Assembly (NCBI GenBank): GCA_963667375.1
Contig: OY763323.1
Coordinates: 186,001 to 250,000 of the forward strand
Origin: G963556115 sp963667375
Lineage (GTDB): Bacteria > Planctomycetota > SZUA-567
Direction of reading: 5' to 3'
Length of the DNA stretch: 64,000 nucleotides
How positions within the stretch are numbered: the first letter of the stretch is position 1; each line of letters begins with the position of its first letter. Shown in pieces: positions 1-7,680 of the stretch. The position numbers were made by a program, and so were the translations under genes. A model generated the notes under the pieces. It searched no databases. It was not told where the DNA came from and saw only the letters and a program-made list of their open reading frames with translations.

Positions 1-329
1 TCTGCACACTCTGCTTGGTAGACTTCTACCTTCGCTCTTACTTGACTGTTCTCTATTTTGTTAGGATTAATGTTCGCCAACCACAAATCGAGCTTATGAA
101 GTGGGATGCATAACATTTCTTGCTCACGCTCCCTAGAATCACGCATCACCATTATGGTGACACCATACTTTTTCTTCTGATTTACAAGTTTTCTGTGTTG
201 AGGCTGCCATGTCACACACATACCATCACACACAGGCTTGGCTGCTACATATTTTTTACCATCCTTTATAGCCGCCATTAACTCCTGTCCATGAAACTCA
301 ACTACTTCTGCTTTTACAATCTCATTCAT
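1..329 (-). CDS. Phage antirepressor, P22_AR_N domain (partial, C-terminus off the left edge)
   Basis: This gene reads leftwards off the window, so only about 109 N-terminal residues are visible. They begin MNEIVKAEVVEFHGQELMAA and continue with the pattern of the P22 antirepressor N-terminal domain: a FHG-Q-L-A-A start, a K-P-VCDGM segment, a W-QPQHRKL segment, then MLCIPLHKLDLWLANINPN and a closing VYQAEC. That family inactivates phage repressors or changes phage gene expression. The ATG at 329-327 is preceded by AAGGAG with a nine-base gap. The S24 repressor lies divergently at 845, which fits a prophage immunity region. The function of the missing C-terminal part cannot be judged. Confidence 0.82.
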   Translation of the reverse strand, partial: MNEIVKAEVVEFHGQELMAAIKDGKKYVAAKPVCDGMCVTWQPQHRKLVNQKKKYGVTIMVMRDSREREQEMLCIPLHKLDLWLANINPNKIENSQVRAKVEVYQAECA

Positions 330-354
330 TCTCCTTTACTCCTTTTAAAAAGAA

Positions 355-391
355 GACCCCGCTCTAACTGGTGCGGCAGCTAGGCGGGGCC
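355..391 (-). terminator. Hairpin terminator upstream of the antirepressor
   Basis: On the minus strand GGCCCCGC (391-384) pairs with GCGGGGTC (362-355), including one G-U pair, and is followed by TTCTTTTT. It would end leftward transcripts just before the antirepressor ribosome-binding site. Confidence 0.5.
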
Positions 392-686
392 TTATGGGCT
401 GCATAAACCAGCCCCAATATATTAATCCCATAATCCGCACATTGTTTAATTTCTAATTTATCTTGAGTACGCTTCTGAAACCTGCCTTTGACGATCATCT
501 CCGGTCAGTCAGTTCCGCCACCTCTTAATTTCTCCAAGTACACTCTTGGTCTGCATCAGAAGCTCATCCTCAGTCAGCCAACTCTGCCACCTCAAAGAAA
601 CTTTTTACTCAGTCAGTGCTACCACTACTTGCTTGATCAGGGCTTATGTGGTAGCATTAACTAATATTTTTGAAAGAACAATAAGA

Positions 687-705
687 AACGAACATGAATT
701 TCGTT
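687..705. promoter_or_regulatory. Candidate repressor operator
   Basis: A perfect inverted repeat AACGAA-N7-TTCGTT lies between the divergent antirepressor and repressor genes. Position and symmetry suggest a phage repressor operator. Binding is inferred only from context. Confidence 0.3.
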
Positions 706-844
706 AATATCAACTAAGACCAGAAAGTTGCTTTTTTGACTTAAGTTACCTTCTCGCTTGTTCGATATATTCAAAGTATACTATTAGATATTTTCTAAGT
801 CAACAAAACATTTATTGGATTTTTTCATAGAAGGATGCAAGTAT

Positions 845-1969
845 ATGAGTGCAAAAGAGATGCTTGATATGATTTTTTTTTATTTTCCAGGATTAACACA
901 AAAAGCACTTGCGGAATTTCTTGGAATTACTGAAAGTGTTGTCTCTGGATGGAGATCAGAAAAATCAAAACCCCGAATTGACCAACTTACTGCACTCGCA
1001 GAACGCTTATGCGTAGACATAAACTGGCTAACTTCAGGCAAGACCAGCAGTATCAAGGTATTAAGCAATATCCTATTCCCCGTAACATATTACTCATACA
1101 CTATATATCTTGATATGCCTTACAACTTCGCAAGGAAGTCATGCGCTTACTCAATAGCAAATATCACTGACGACGAAAAATTCAAAGTTGGCATAACCGC
1201 AATTGATGCGTTCATGACTATGGCTCAAGATGAGCAGCACCCATTAAACAGTACTATAAATTTTTTAGACATCGGAGCACAAGGAGTTATTGGACTTATT
1301 TTCAAAGCCGCTCACTTACACGATTTACCCGAAAAGAGATTAGTCGAAATAGGCGACTATGTTAAAGATGTTTTGAAATACTATATACAACCCGAGATAT
1401 ACGAATCAAAGCAAATTGACAACACAACAACAATACGCAACAAAATTGCTCATGGGAAAATTGTCGACCCCTCTATTATTAAAGAACTCGTAGACACTAA
1501 ACTAAATGACCTTATGGTTTCTATCGGAAATGAATTATTTAGTCCCCAAACATCACAAGATTTCTACGAGATACCCTACTTCCCAGACGGGATAGCAGCA
1601 GGAAACCCAAAAGAGATTAAAGATTACCCGGAAGAAAAAGTAATTCTTCATAAGGATTGGTGCAGCCATCCAGATGAAACATCTGCTGCAAAACTAGATG
1701 ACAGTGCACACAGCATGGAGCCTACCATCATGGCAGGATCTATCATAACTGTCGATCATCACCTTACAAACCCTGAAGAGCTTGACGGAGAAGTAGTTGC
1801 AATTTATAAAAAAGATGATGGTGTAACGGTAAAGAGACTCAAAAAGATCGGATCTCGTTGGTGTGGCATTCCGGACAACTCAGAATATGATGTTGTGGAA
1901 CTTGAAGACGGAGATAGAATTGTAGGTCTTGTTACGACACATCATAACCTGATTACAAACAAACGATAA
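845..1969 (+). CDS. Phage CI/LexA-type repressor: HTH, HEPN-like centre, S24 peptidase
   Basis: 374 residues counted from the ATG at 845, which has GAAGGA nine bases upstream; an in-frame ATG at 815 lacks a ribosome-binding site. Residues about 10-65 are an XRE-type helix-turn-helix (TQKALAEFLGITESVVSGW). Residues about 245-370 are an S24/LexA-like self-cleaving domain: an Ala-Gly cleavage candidate in IAAGNP (about 252), the catalytic serine in HSMEPTI (about 290) and the catalytic lysine in VTVKRL (about 330). By family knowledge such proteins repress lytic genes and self-cleave in the SOS response. The middle 150 residues are unusual: they carry IRNKIAHG (about 197-204), an R-N-x3-H pattern typical of HEPN domains. 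Whether that centre is a nuclease or only a dimerisation helix bundle is unknown. Confidence 0.85.
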   Translation: MSAKEMLDMIFFYFPGLTQKALAEFLGITESVVSGWRSEKSKPRIDQLTALAERLCVDINWLTSGKTSSIKVLSNILFPVTYYSYTIYLDMPYNFARKSCAYSIANITDDEKFKVGITAIDAFMTMAQDEQHPLNSTINFLDIGAQGVIGLIFKAAHLHDLPEKRLVEIGDYVKDVLKYYIQPEIYESKQIDNTTTIRNKIAHGKIVDPSIIKELVDTKLNDLMVSIGNELFSPQTSQDFYEIPYFPDGIAAGNPKEIKDYPEEKVILHKDWCSHPDETSAAKLDDSAHSMEPTIMAGSIITVDHHLTNPEELDGEVVAIYKKDDGVTVKRLKKIGSRWCGIPDNSEYDVVELEDGDRIVGLVTTHHNLITNKR

Positions 1970-2125
1970 TGATGATATCGGTTTTGATGCCGATAATAAT
2001 TAAAGACGGCATTTTAATTGCGGAAAATTTACGCTTAAAATTTACAGTTTCGTAAAATCTACACATATAGTGAAAAATTAATTCACTATATAATATAAAA
2101 ATCAAATATTTTCCAAAAATATATA

Positions 2126-2154
2126 TTGATTATCTTAAATAAACACGATATACT
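2126..2154 (+). promoter_or_regulatory. Sigma-70-type promoter of the candidate small RNA
   Basis: TTGATT (2126-2131) and TATACT (2149-2154) are separated by exactly 17 bases. A transcript would start near 2161, immediately before the structured segment. Confidence 0.6.
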
Positions 2155-2160
2155 ACATAC

Positions 2161-2255
2161 ATACCGCTAGTGAGCAGGACTTGCTAGCCCCCATCGGCTC
2201 GAACCGTGGGATTAACAGGTATACCTCCCCCCCTCGGAAGGTATACCTTTTTTTT
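2161..2255 (+). ncRNA. Candidate small structured RNA in the prophage
   Basis: A roughly 95-nt unit with its own promoter and intrinsic terminator but no open reading frame. Visible pairing: GCTAG (2166-2170) with CTAGC (2184-2188); CCCA plus CGG (2190-2197) with CCG plus TGGG (2204-2210) around a six-base loop; and the terminator stem 2217-2226 with 2239-2248. It lies between the repressor and an NYN nuclease-like gene. I do not recognise an RNA family. Possible roles are a phage regulatory sRNA or an RNA partner of the neighbouring nuclease-like protein; both are inference. Confidence 0.5.
2217..2255 (+). terminator. Rho-independent terminator
   Basis: AGGTATACCT (2217-2226) pairs with an identical self-complementary AGGTATACCT (2239-2248) around a C-rich loop, followed by an eight-T run. 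Confidence 0.8.
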
Positions 2256-2277
2256 ACCCTTATGACATTATAATCTT

Positions 2278-2931
2278 ATGAGCAAATATATTTTCTTAAT
2301 AGACGGATTCAATATCTTTCACAAAATAAAGCATCGCAAACATATTGATGGCAGGCAATTAAAATGGTGCAACTACAACAAAATGCTCAACATGTTTATA
2401 AAAGATAAAAGCGTAATTAGTTCTATTTACTACTTCTCTGCTCTTACCAACAACGAAGTAAAACGAGGCAAACACAAACGATATATTGAACTTCTTGAAA
2501 AAGAAGGAATAACAACAGTACTTGGGAATTACAAAAAAGTAACTAAAACCTCTTATGTCAAATGCGATAACAACGACTGTCGCTCACATGAACTGTACTG
2601 CGGTAAAGAATACAATACACTTGAAGAAAAGCAAACTGACGTTAATATAGGAGCATATTTAATTGACCTTTGCTATCAAAATCCTGATGTGGATACATTC
2701 ATAATTTTATCTGCAGATTCAGACTATTTAAGAGCTTTAAAACTGGCTCAATATAGATTTAAAGATAAGAAATTTGGAGTCATGCTTCCTCCAGGATATC
2801 CTAATAATGTCAAACTAGCAAAACAAGCAGATTTTCCTCTAAGAATAAGAGTTAAACATCTTAAAAGAGCTGTATATTCTCAAGATGAGATTGAATATAT
2901 TACAACGCCCCAAAAATCCGACAAAAATTGA
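2278..2931 (+). CDS. NYN domain protein (LabA/DUF88-like, PIN-fold nuclease family)
   Basis: 217 residues. The NYN acidic signature is present: D9 in FLIDGFNIF, D121 in KQTDVNIGAY, and D147 and D149 in ILSADSDYLRA, with a following KFGVMLPPG segment. The family has a PIN-like RNase fold that binds a divalent metal; many members are inferred ribonucleases. Residues 96-108 carry C-x4-C-x2-H-x3-C (CDNNDCRSHELYC), an insertion that could bind zinc. No good ribosome-binding site precedes the ATG, and the start lies only 22 bases beyond a terminator, so expression may be weak, leaderless or by readthrough. The gene is in the prophage segment between a candidate small RNA and the integrase. Substrate and role are unknown. 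Confidence 0.78.
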   Translation: MSKYIFLIDGFNIFHKIKHRKHIDGRQLKWCNYNKMLNMFIKDKSVISSIYYFSALTNNEVKRGKHKRYIELLEKEGITTVLGNYKKVTKTSYVKCDNNDCRSHELYCGKEYNTLEEKQTDVNIGAYLIDLCYQNPDVDTFIILSADSDYLRALKLAQYRFKDKKFGVMLPPGYPNNVKLAKQADFPLRIRVKHLKRAVYSQDEIEYITTPQKSDKN

Positions 2932-2992
2932 CCACAATATCTTTAGCTCCACTTTATTATAAGTTATTATAAATTTTATAAGGAGCTATCTC

Positions 2993-4096
2993 ATGACACA
3001 AGCAACAGGTAGAGTATACAAGCGAGGTAAAAAATTCTACATAGCCATAAACAAAGGCTATGTAGACGGAAAGCGTTTAGAAGAACGGAAGTCCACCCCA
3101 GCCACTACACTACGTGAAGCCAAACATCTCCTTGACCTGGAACTATATAAACTCAATAGATCAGCTGCCACAGGAGAACCTCAAGACAACAACTATATGC
3201 TTGAGGATTTATTCGATGACTGGAAACAATACATAGAAATAACAGTCCCCAACCCAAAGACTGCTCAAGAATACATCCGTAATGCGAGACTTGCCCTGGA
3301 TATTCTTAATGAAATAGGAGTATTCAACGTAAGCGAGCTACTACCCAAAACAATCACAGCGTTACAACAAAGTATTTTGGATAAAGACTTATCAAGCAAT
3401 ATAGCCAATAAAGCTGTAACAAAATTAAAAGCCATCATCGAGTACGGAGTTGACAACAGACTTATCCGAACCAATCCAATCAACAAGGTATCACTACTAC
3501 CAACCGTCAGAAAAAAGTTTCGCAGAGCATATACTGAAGCAGAGGTATTCAAACTATTGGAACTCGCGCCACCAGCCTGGCGCCCGTTTTTTCACTTTGC
3601 CGTATCCACTGGATGCAGACTTGCAGAAATAGCCAATCTCAGGTGGCAGGATGTGGATCTAAAAAACTCTCAGATTAGTATCGTGCCCCGTAAAGACTGG
3701 AAGCCTAAAACTGAAACCGGTGAGCGCACTATTCCTATGACTGAGAAACTGAAAGAAACGCTCTCTAAGCTTGAGAAACGTTCTGAATATGTCTTTGCTA
3801 CTAAAGACGGAAACAAGCGCGAGAACAACGCCCTAACAGTGCTTAAACGAGTTTTAAAGAAGGTGATCGCTGACGTACATCCAGACTGGAACAACAAAAA
3901 GCAAAAAGAAGAACTCACGCTCCTGGACTTCCATGCTCTAAGATATACTTTTTGCACAGAACTAATTAAAAATGGGGTTGACATAAAGACAGTACAAAAG
4001 ATAATGGGACACGCTGACATAACGACTACGCTAGGGATTTACGCGCAGTATTGTCACGGCGGAATGGAAGATGCGATCACAAAAATAACGTGGTAA
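2993..4096 (+). CDS. Tyrosine recombinase (phage-type integrase)
   Basis: 367 residues, a typical length. The N-terminal part (about 1-170) holds an Arm-DNA-binding and core-binding SAM-like region. The C-terminal catalytic domain carries the tyrosine recombinase residues R209 (STGCRLAEI), H314-x-x-R317 (DFHALRYTF), H340 (MGHADITTT) and the nucleophile Y350 (LGIYAQY). The start follows AAGGAG with a suitable gap. The gene ends about 100 bases before tRNA-Arg, the usual arrangement for an element integrated at a tRNA 3' end, and a tandem 11-bp repeat lies between the two. It would integrate and excise the element that extends left of the tRNA. Confidence 0.93.
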   Translation: MTQATGRVYKRGKKFYIAINKGYVDGKRLEERKSTPATTLREAKHLLDLELYKLNRSAATGEPQDNNYMLEDLFDDWKQYIEITVPNPKTAQEYIRNARLALDILNEIGVFNVSELLPKTITALQQSILDKDLSSNIANKAVTKLKAIIEYGVDNRLIRTNPINKVSLLPTVRKKFRRAYTEAEVFKLLELAPPAWRPFFHFAVSTGCRLAEIANLRWQDVDLKNSQISIVPRKDWKPKTETGERTIPMTEKLKETLSKLEKRSEYVFATKDGNKRENNALTVLKRVLKKVIADVHPDWNNKKQKEELTLLDFHALRYTFCTELIKNGVDIKTVQKIMGHADITTTLGIYAQYCHGGMEDAITKITW

Positions 4097-4110
4097 TTAT
4101 TTTTTTGCTG

Positions 4111-4132
4111 AAATGGCGCACAAATGGCGCAC
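4111..4132. repeat. Tandem 11-bp direct repeat near the attachment site
   Basis: AAATGGCGCAC occurs twice back to back (4111-4121, 4122-4132) between the integrase stop and tRNA-Arg. Tandem short repeats here resemble arm-type integrase binding sites; that role is inferred from position. Confidence 0.55.
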
Positions 4133-4197
4133 ACTCCAAAAAGCAAAGAAATAAGCAAAATCCATAAAGCATTACAAATCAACAACTTATACAGAAT

Positions 4198-4274
4198 ATG
4201 CCTGTAGCTCATCAGGATAGAGCGTCGGTTTCCTAAACCGGAGGTAGTGGGTTCGAGTCCCGCCAGGCATACCA
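4198..4274 (+). tRNA. tRNA-Arg (anticodon CCT)
   Basis: A complete cloverleaf: the acceptor arm ATGCCTG (4198-4204) pairs with CAGGCAT (4264-4270), the anticodon loop TTCCTAA gives CCT, and the T arm contains GGTTCGAGTCC. Discriminator A4271 is followed by an encoded CCA. The 3' half is the likely attB/attL core for the adjacent integrase. No second copy of this 3' end is in the window, so the far attachment site lies beyond the left edge. Confidence 0.93.
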
Positions 4275-4442
4275 ACCTTTAAAACACCACAAAACCCAGA
4301 ACTAACTATCAAACAATACATTACATCAAAAATCAACAAAACAAAACACATCCCCGATACTTCTAAAATCCAATTATTTCCCTATCCAAACCACCATTTC
4401 CATAATTTTAAGCCACAAATAAACCACAGGCATAAAATCAGA

Positions 4443-6055
4443 TTAAGCATCAAGCGGTATTACATTATCCTTACCAAACCACTCAGCAGCTTTTACAAGC
4501 ACTTCATCTGATGGATTATAATAAAATACCGCTAAATTCTCTTTTGCTCTTGTGCAACAAACATAGAACAATTTTTTCGTTCTGATTATAACAGACTCTG
4601 TTCCCGTCCCAGTAAATAAACTCTCAAAATTGTATTGCTTCCAATTACCATTGTTAAGAATCACTAATACATTATCAACTTCAGTACCCTTTGTTTTGTG
4701 TTGCGTTGAAAATGGTGTGCTCCCTTCTAAATAATTATATAGTTTTTGAAATTGAGAATAAGGAACTTTTCGCACACGCTCATATACATAACTTTTTTTC
4801 ACAATAAAGTCATTGAGTTTATCTCCAATAACACAAATACCAGTTGAATTTGCTTCATCAATAATATCACCTATTGATTTATCACCTGTCTGAATCAGTG
4901 AATTTATCCTTAACATTAAGTTCTTTTTATCAGATATTGATGTAATTTTAAAATCAGTTCTTTTTAAAAAGTCAAATATGAATCCATTGCAATAAAAATT
5001 TATAGTATCTTGAATTTTATTTAGATGCCTTACTAAATGATCAAGTTTTGAGTTTGGTTTTGAAATATCTTCAGAATTGTCTTTAGAATCATCTATTAAT
5101 TGTCCTGAATCAATGTATATTGAAGATATTTGCTTATATTCACAATCCAATGCATAATCATACGCAATTTTATGATTTTCAAAATATTCCATCATTGTAT
5201 CCGTTGGTGATACTTTGGTAAGATCACATCCTGTTTTTCCAGTTTTCAATATATCAACAACTTCACCAAATGTTTTATCTGAGTAATCATCAGTTATATT
5301 ATTTTGCTTAATATATTTATTTATTTTATCAACATATCTCAATATTTGATCACCATTGTAAATTTCATAAAGATCGTCAAAACCACCTTTTTGCGATATT
5401 AAATTATGGGTTAAGTTTAACTCTTTTGTTTTCTCTACATCCCATTTTAAATATTGTCTAACTAAATCAATATCGTCATGACAAGAATAAAGAAACTTTG
5501 CCGTTCCTTCTTTAACAATACCGTCTATCATGTTTGGTGCACTGACGTCTTCAGACGGCTCCTGAATGACACTATCTGTTCGCAAAATGTTGGCTAATTC
5601 TATAACCTTTTGGGGATTTCTACGATTTTGAACCTTTATAATTTCTTCAACACTTCCACCATTACTTGTTAAATAACCAGATATGCTTCCAACACCTCCG
5701 GCATATATAGACTGCATTGAGTCTCCAAAGAAACCTACGACATTCTTCTTACTTGATTTCTTCAAACACTCTAATAAAATTTTAATAACAACTCCGGAGG
5801 TGTCCTGATATTCATCCACAAAAATATACTGGTACTTATCTTTTGTGATGTTGCAAAGTTTTGGATATAACTCATACATTTTATGGGCAACAAGTAGGAG
5901 TTCATCGTGAGAAATTATACCCTCTACTAAACGCCTAAATTCTTTATATTGAACTCCATTTTTAAGATCATTAAATAATGACATTTCAACATCAATACCA
6001 TCAGGCAAAGTAAAAGACTTATAACATTTATAATGGTCTAATAAAACTGTACAGT
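4443..6055 (-). pseudogene. Gabija GajB-like UvrD helicase, 3' fragment (split by IS3)
   Basis: This is the distal part of a UvrD/PcrA-type superfamily 1 helicase gene whose 5' part lies at 7314-7680 beyond an IS3 element. The fragment begins about 80 residues before motif II (FVDEYQDTSG), then shows motif III (GFFGDSMQSIYAG), an arginine-rich motif IV region (QNRRNPQKVIELA) and C-terminal motifs STQHKTKGTEVDNVLVI and FYVCCTRAKENLAVFY. It lacks the Walker A and motif Ia segments, so it cannot make an active helicase alone. In Gabija, GajB partners the OLD-type nuclease GajA, and a GajA-like gene lies just upstream. The DNA is strongly AT-rich compared with the metabolic genes to the right. 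Confidence 0.85.
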
Positions 6056-6104
6056 TGAATAAGGTGGATATTTCCAATAATATTTATAGCGAAAGGAACT
6101 ATCT

Positions 6105-6389
6105 ATGAGAAAGAGTTTTACTGCTGATTTTAAAGCAAAAGTCGCTCTGCAAGCGATTAAAGGTGATCGATCTATCGCAGAGTTATCCGCTAAATTTGAA
6201 GTTCATCCGAACCAGATCAGGCAATGGAAGAAATCTATGCTTGAAGGACTGCCTGAGATCTTCTCTGATAAACGTAAGAAAAAAGTTGTCAAAGATGAAG
6301 ATGAAAAAGTAAAGCTATATGAGCAGATTGGTCGTTTGAAAATTGAGAACGACTGGCTTAAAAAAAAATCTGACGAATTTCTCGGTTAA
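6105..6389 (+). CDS. IS3 transposase OrfA
   Basis: 94 residues starting RKSFTADFKAKVALQAI, with the HTH_Tnp_1 fold (AELSAKFEVHPNQIRQWKK) followed by a leucine-zipper-like stretch ending IENDWLKKKSDEFLG. It binds the IS ends and regulates or joins OrfB. AAAGGA precedes the ATG. The gene ends just after a run of nine A residues (6360-6368), the usual kind of slippery site. The downstream orfB is in the +1 phase relative to orfA, not the -1 phase usual for IS3-family programmed frameshifting. Confidence 0.92.
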   Translation: MRKSFTADFKAKVALQAIKGDRSIAELSAKFEVHPNQIRQWKKSMLEGLPEIFSDKRKKKVVKDEDEKVKLYEQIGRLKIENDWLKKKSDEFLG

Positions 6390-6402
6390 GAAAAAGAGTA
6401 GC

Positions 6403-7233
6403 ATGATTGAGCCAAATAAAGCTAAGCTGTCAGTCTCAAGGCAATGTGAGCTGTTAGAGATCTCACGCTCTGCCTATTATTACAAATCTTATGCTGAGGA
6501 TGAGCATGATTTTGAAATTAAAAAGATGATTGATGATCTATTCCTCAAACATCCTTTTAAAGGTTCTCGCACAATTACTGATGATTTGAGAAGAGCTGGC
6601 TTTGAAATCGGGAGGCATAAAGTCAGGCGCTTGATGCGGGAGATGGGCTTACAGGCGATATATCCAAAGAAGCATTTCACCGCTAAAAACATCGAGCATA
6701 AAGTATATCCGTATCTGTTGCGTGATATGGATATCGACAAGGTTGATCAGGTCTGGGTGAGTGATATAACCTATATTCCACTACGTTATGGTAATGCATA
6801 CCTGACAGCTGTTATGGATTGGCATAGCCGCTATGTGATTTCGTGGGAGCTTTCTATGGCGATGGACAGCAGCTTCTGTGTGAATGCATTGAAGAATGCA
6901 CTTGAGGAGTCGAATCCACTGATTTTTAATACAGATCAGGGTACTCAATATACGAGTAAGAGCTTTACCGAAGTGCTGAAAGAAAACAGGATCTGGATAA
7001 GCATGTCCGGCAAAGGCAGAGCGTTTGATAATATCATGATTGAACGTCTCTGGCGTACCTTGAAATATGAAGAAGTCTACCTGACTGAATATGAAAATTA
7101 TTTTGCAGCGTATGATGCATTGGAGAAGTATTTTGAATATTACAATAACGAGAGAAGGCACTCCAGCTTGAGCAAGCGCACGCCGAGAGAGGTGTATTTT
7201 AACGAGAGAGGTGCGAGTAACGATGTGGCGTAG
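6403..7233 (+). CDS. IS3 transposase OrfB (DDE integrase core)
   Basis: 277 residues from the ATG at 6403; the open frame extends back to 6343 and overlaps orfA. An HTH_21 segment (VSRQCELLEISRSAYYYKS) is followed by the rve integrase core with the DDE triad: D in VWVSDITYIPL, D in FNTDQGTQYTS and E in DNIMIERLWRTLKYE, about 35 residues after the second D. The C-terminal YYNNERRHSSLSKRTPREVY is typical of the family. The protein appears intact. It may be made from its own weak start or by slippage in the A9 run at the end of orfA. Confidence 0.92.
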   Translation: MIEPNKAKLSVSRQCELLEISRSAYYYKSYAEDEHDFEIKKMIDDLFLKHPFKGSRTITDDLRRAGFEIGRHKVRRLMREMGLQAIYPKKHFTAKNIEHKVYPYLLRDMDIDKVDQVWVSDITYIPLRYGNAYLTAVMDWHSRYVISWELSMAMDSSFCVNALKNALEESNPLIFNTDQGTQYTSKSFTEVLKENRIWISMSGKGRAFDNIMIERLWRTLKYEEVYLTEYENYFAAYDALEKYFEYYNNERRHSSLSKRTPREVYFNERGASNDVA

Positions 7234-7242
7234 AAGTTTGAA

Positions 7243-7295
7243 CTCTTGCAGTAATTCCGCTTCGGGCTACGCCCTGCGCTCCATTACTGCAAGAG
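7243..7295. other. Stem-loop inside the IS right end
   Basis: CTCTTGCAGTAAT (7243-7255) pairs perfectly with ATTACTGCAAGAG (7283-7295). The loop carries a second GGGC-TAC-GCCC hairpin. It sits between the orfB stop and the right inverted repeat and may stop transcription into or out of the element. Confidence 0.6.
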
Positions 7296-7313
7296 TAAGT
7301 TCCACCTTAAACA

Positions 7314-7680
7314 ACCTATTATTTTGTCTTGACAGATTAGACCACTTTAATTCTTCCTCAGATTGTATCAAAGAACAGAGAACTTTTTTCAAATTATATT
7401 GATATATTTTAATATTATCCCACAAAAAGTCATGTATTGTAGATACTACCAACCTACCATCATTGATTCTAGCATTGATTTCTCTTGCAGCTGCGTTTGT
7501 GTAAGTAATACACGCAATTTTACTATTAGTTTCACTCTGTAGAATTGTTTTTATCACTTCCACCAACGAATATGTTTTCCCACTTCCTGCACCACCACTA
7601 AGAAGAAAATCTTTACCTTGGCTTATTGCAGTCATAACCAATTCTGTTTCTCTGGTTAAAACTAATCTTTCTGTATCCAT
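7314..7680 (-). pseudogene. Gabija GajB-like UvrD helicase, 5' fragment (split by IS3)
   Basis: About 120 residues from the ATG at 7680, which has AAGGG five bases upstream and overlaps the 3' end of the GajA-like gene, so the two were translationally coupled. It carries the superfamily 1 helicase Q-like and Walker A region (FLLSGGAGSGKTYSLV), motif Ia (ITYTNAAAREINARI) and motif Ib (VVSTIHDFLWDNI). The reading frame then runs into the IS3 right end and stops. The rest of the gene resumes at 6055. Joining the two flanks directly does not restore an open frame, so some helicase sequence was probably lost. Confidence 0.85.

Larger units (their letters stand above)
330..844. other. Prophage intergenic control region
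   Basis: No convincing gene is present. The stretch holds a minus-strand hairpin terminator (355-391), three imperfect direct repeats with core TCAGTCAG-n-CCAC (503-524, 569-594, 609-627), and an inverted repeat AACGAA-N7-TTCGTT (687-705) that could be a repressor operator. A TATACT box sits at 777-782, with only a weak -35 match. It separates the divergent antirepressor and repressor genes. Confidence 0.5.
1970..2277. other. Intergenic region holding a small-RNA unit
   Basis: No protein-coding gene is seen. The AT-rich first half leads to a strong promoter, a short structured transcript and an intrinsic terminator (annotated separately). Only 22 bases separate the terminator T-run from the next start codon, so the downstream NYN gene either reads through or uses a promoter overlapping the terminator (TATAAT at 2269-2274). 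Confidence 0.55.
6056..7313 (+). mobile_element. IS3-family insertion sequence
   Basis: A complete 1258-bp element. The left end TGAATAAGGTGGA (6056-6068) and the reverse complement of the right end TGTTTAAGGTGGA (7313-7301) form imperfect terminal inverted repeats beginning TG. It carries orfA and orfB and sits inside the UvrD helicase gene on the opposite strand. I find no matching 3-5 bp target duplication at the flanks (left ...ACAGT, right ACCTA...), so a small deletion or rearrangement may have accompanied or followed insertion. Confidence 0.9.

Noticed and set aside
364..498. 44-codon leftward frame ending inside a hairpin
   Set aside because: GGAG directly abuts the ATG with no spacer, the stop lies in the terminator loop, and no family is recognisable.
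503..627. CRISPR array
   Set aside because: Only three imperfect repeats with unequal spacing and no cas genes; no CRISPR array was seen anywhere in the window.
4054..4275. 73-codon leftward frame containing AGLEPTTSGLGNRRSILM
   Set aside because: It is the antisense of tRNA-Arg, a well-known artefact translated from tRNA genes.
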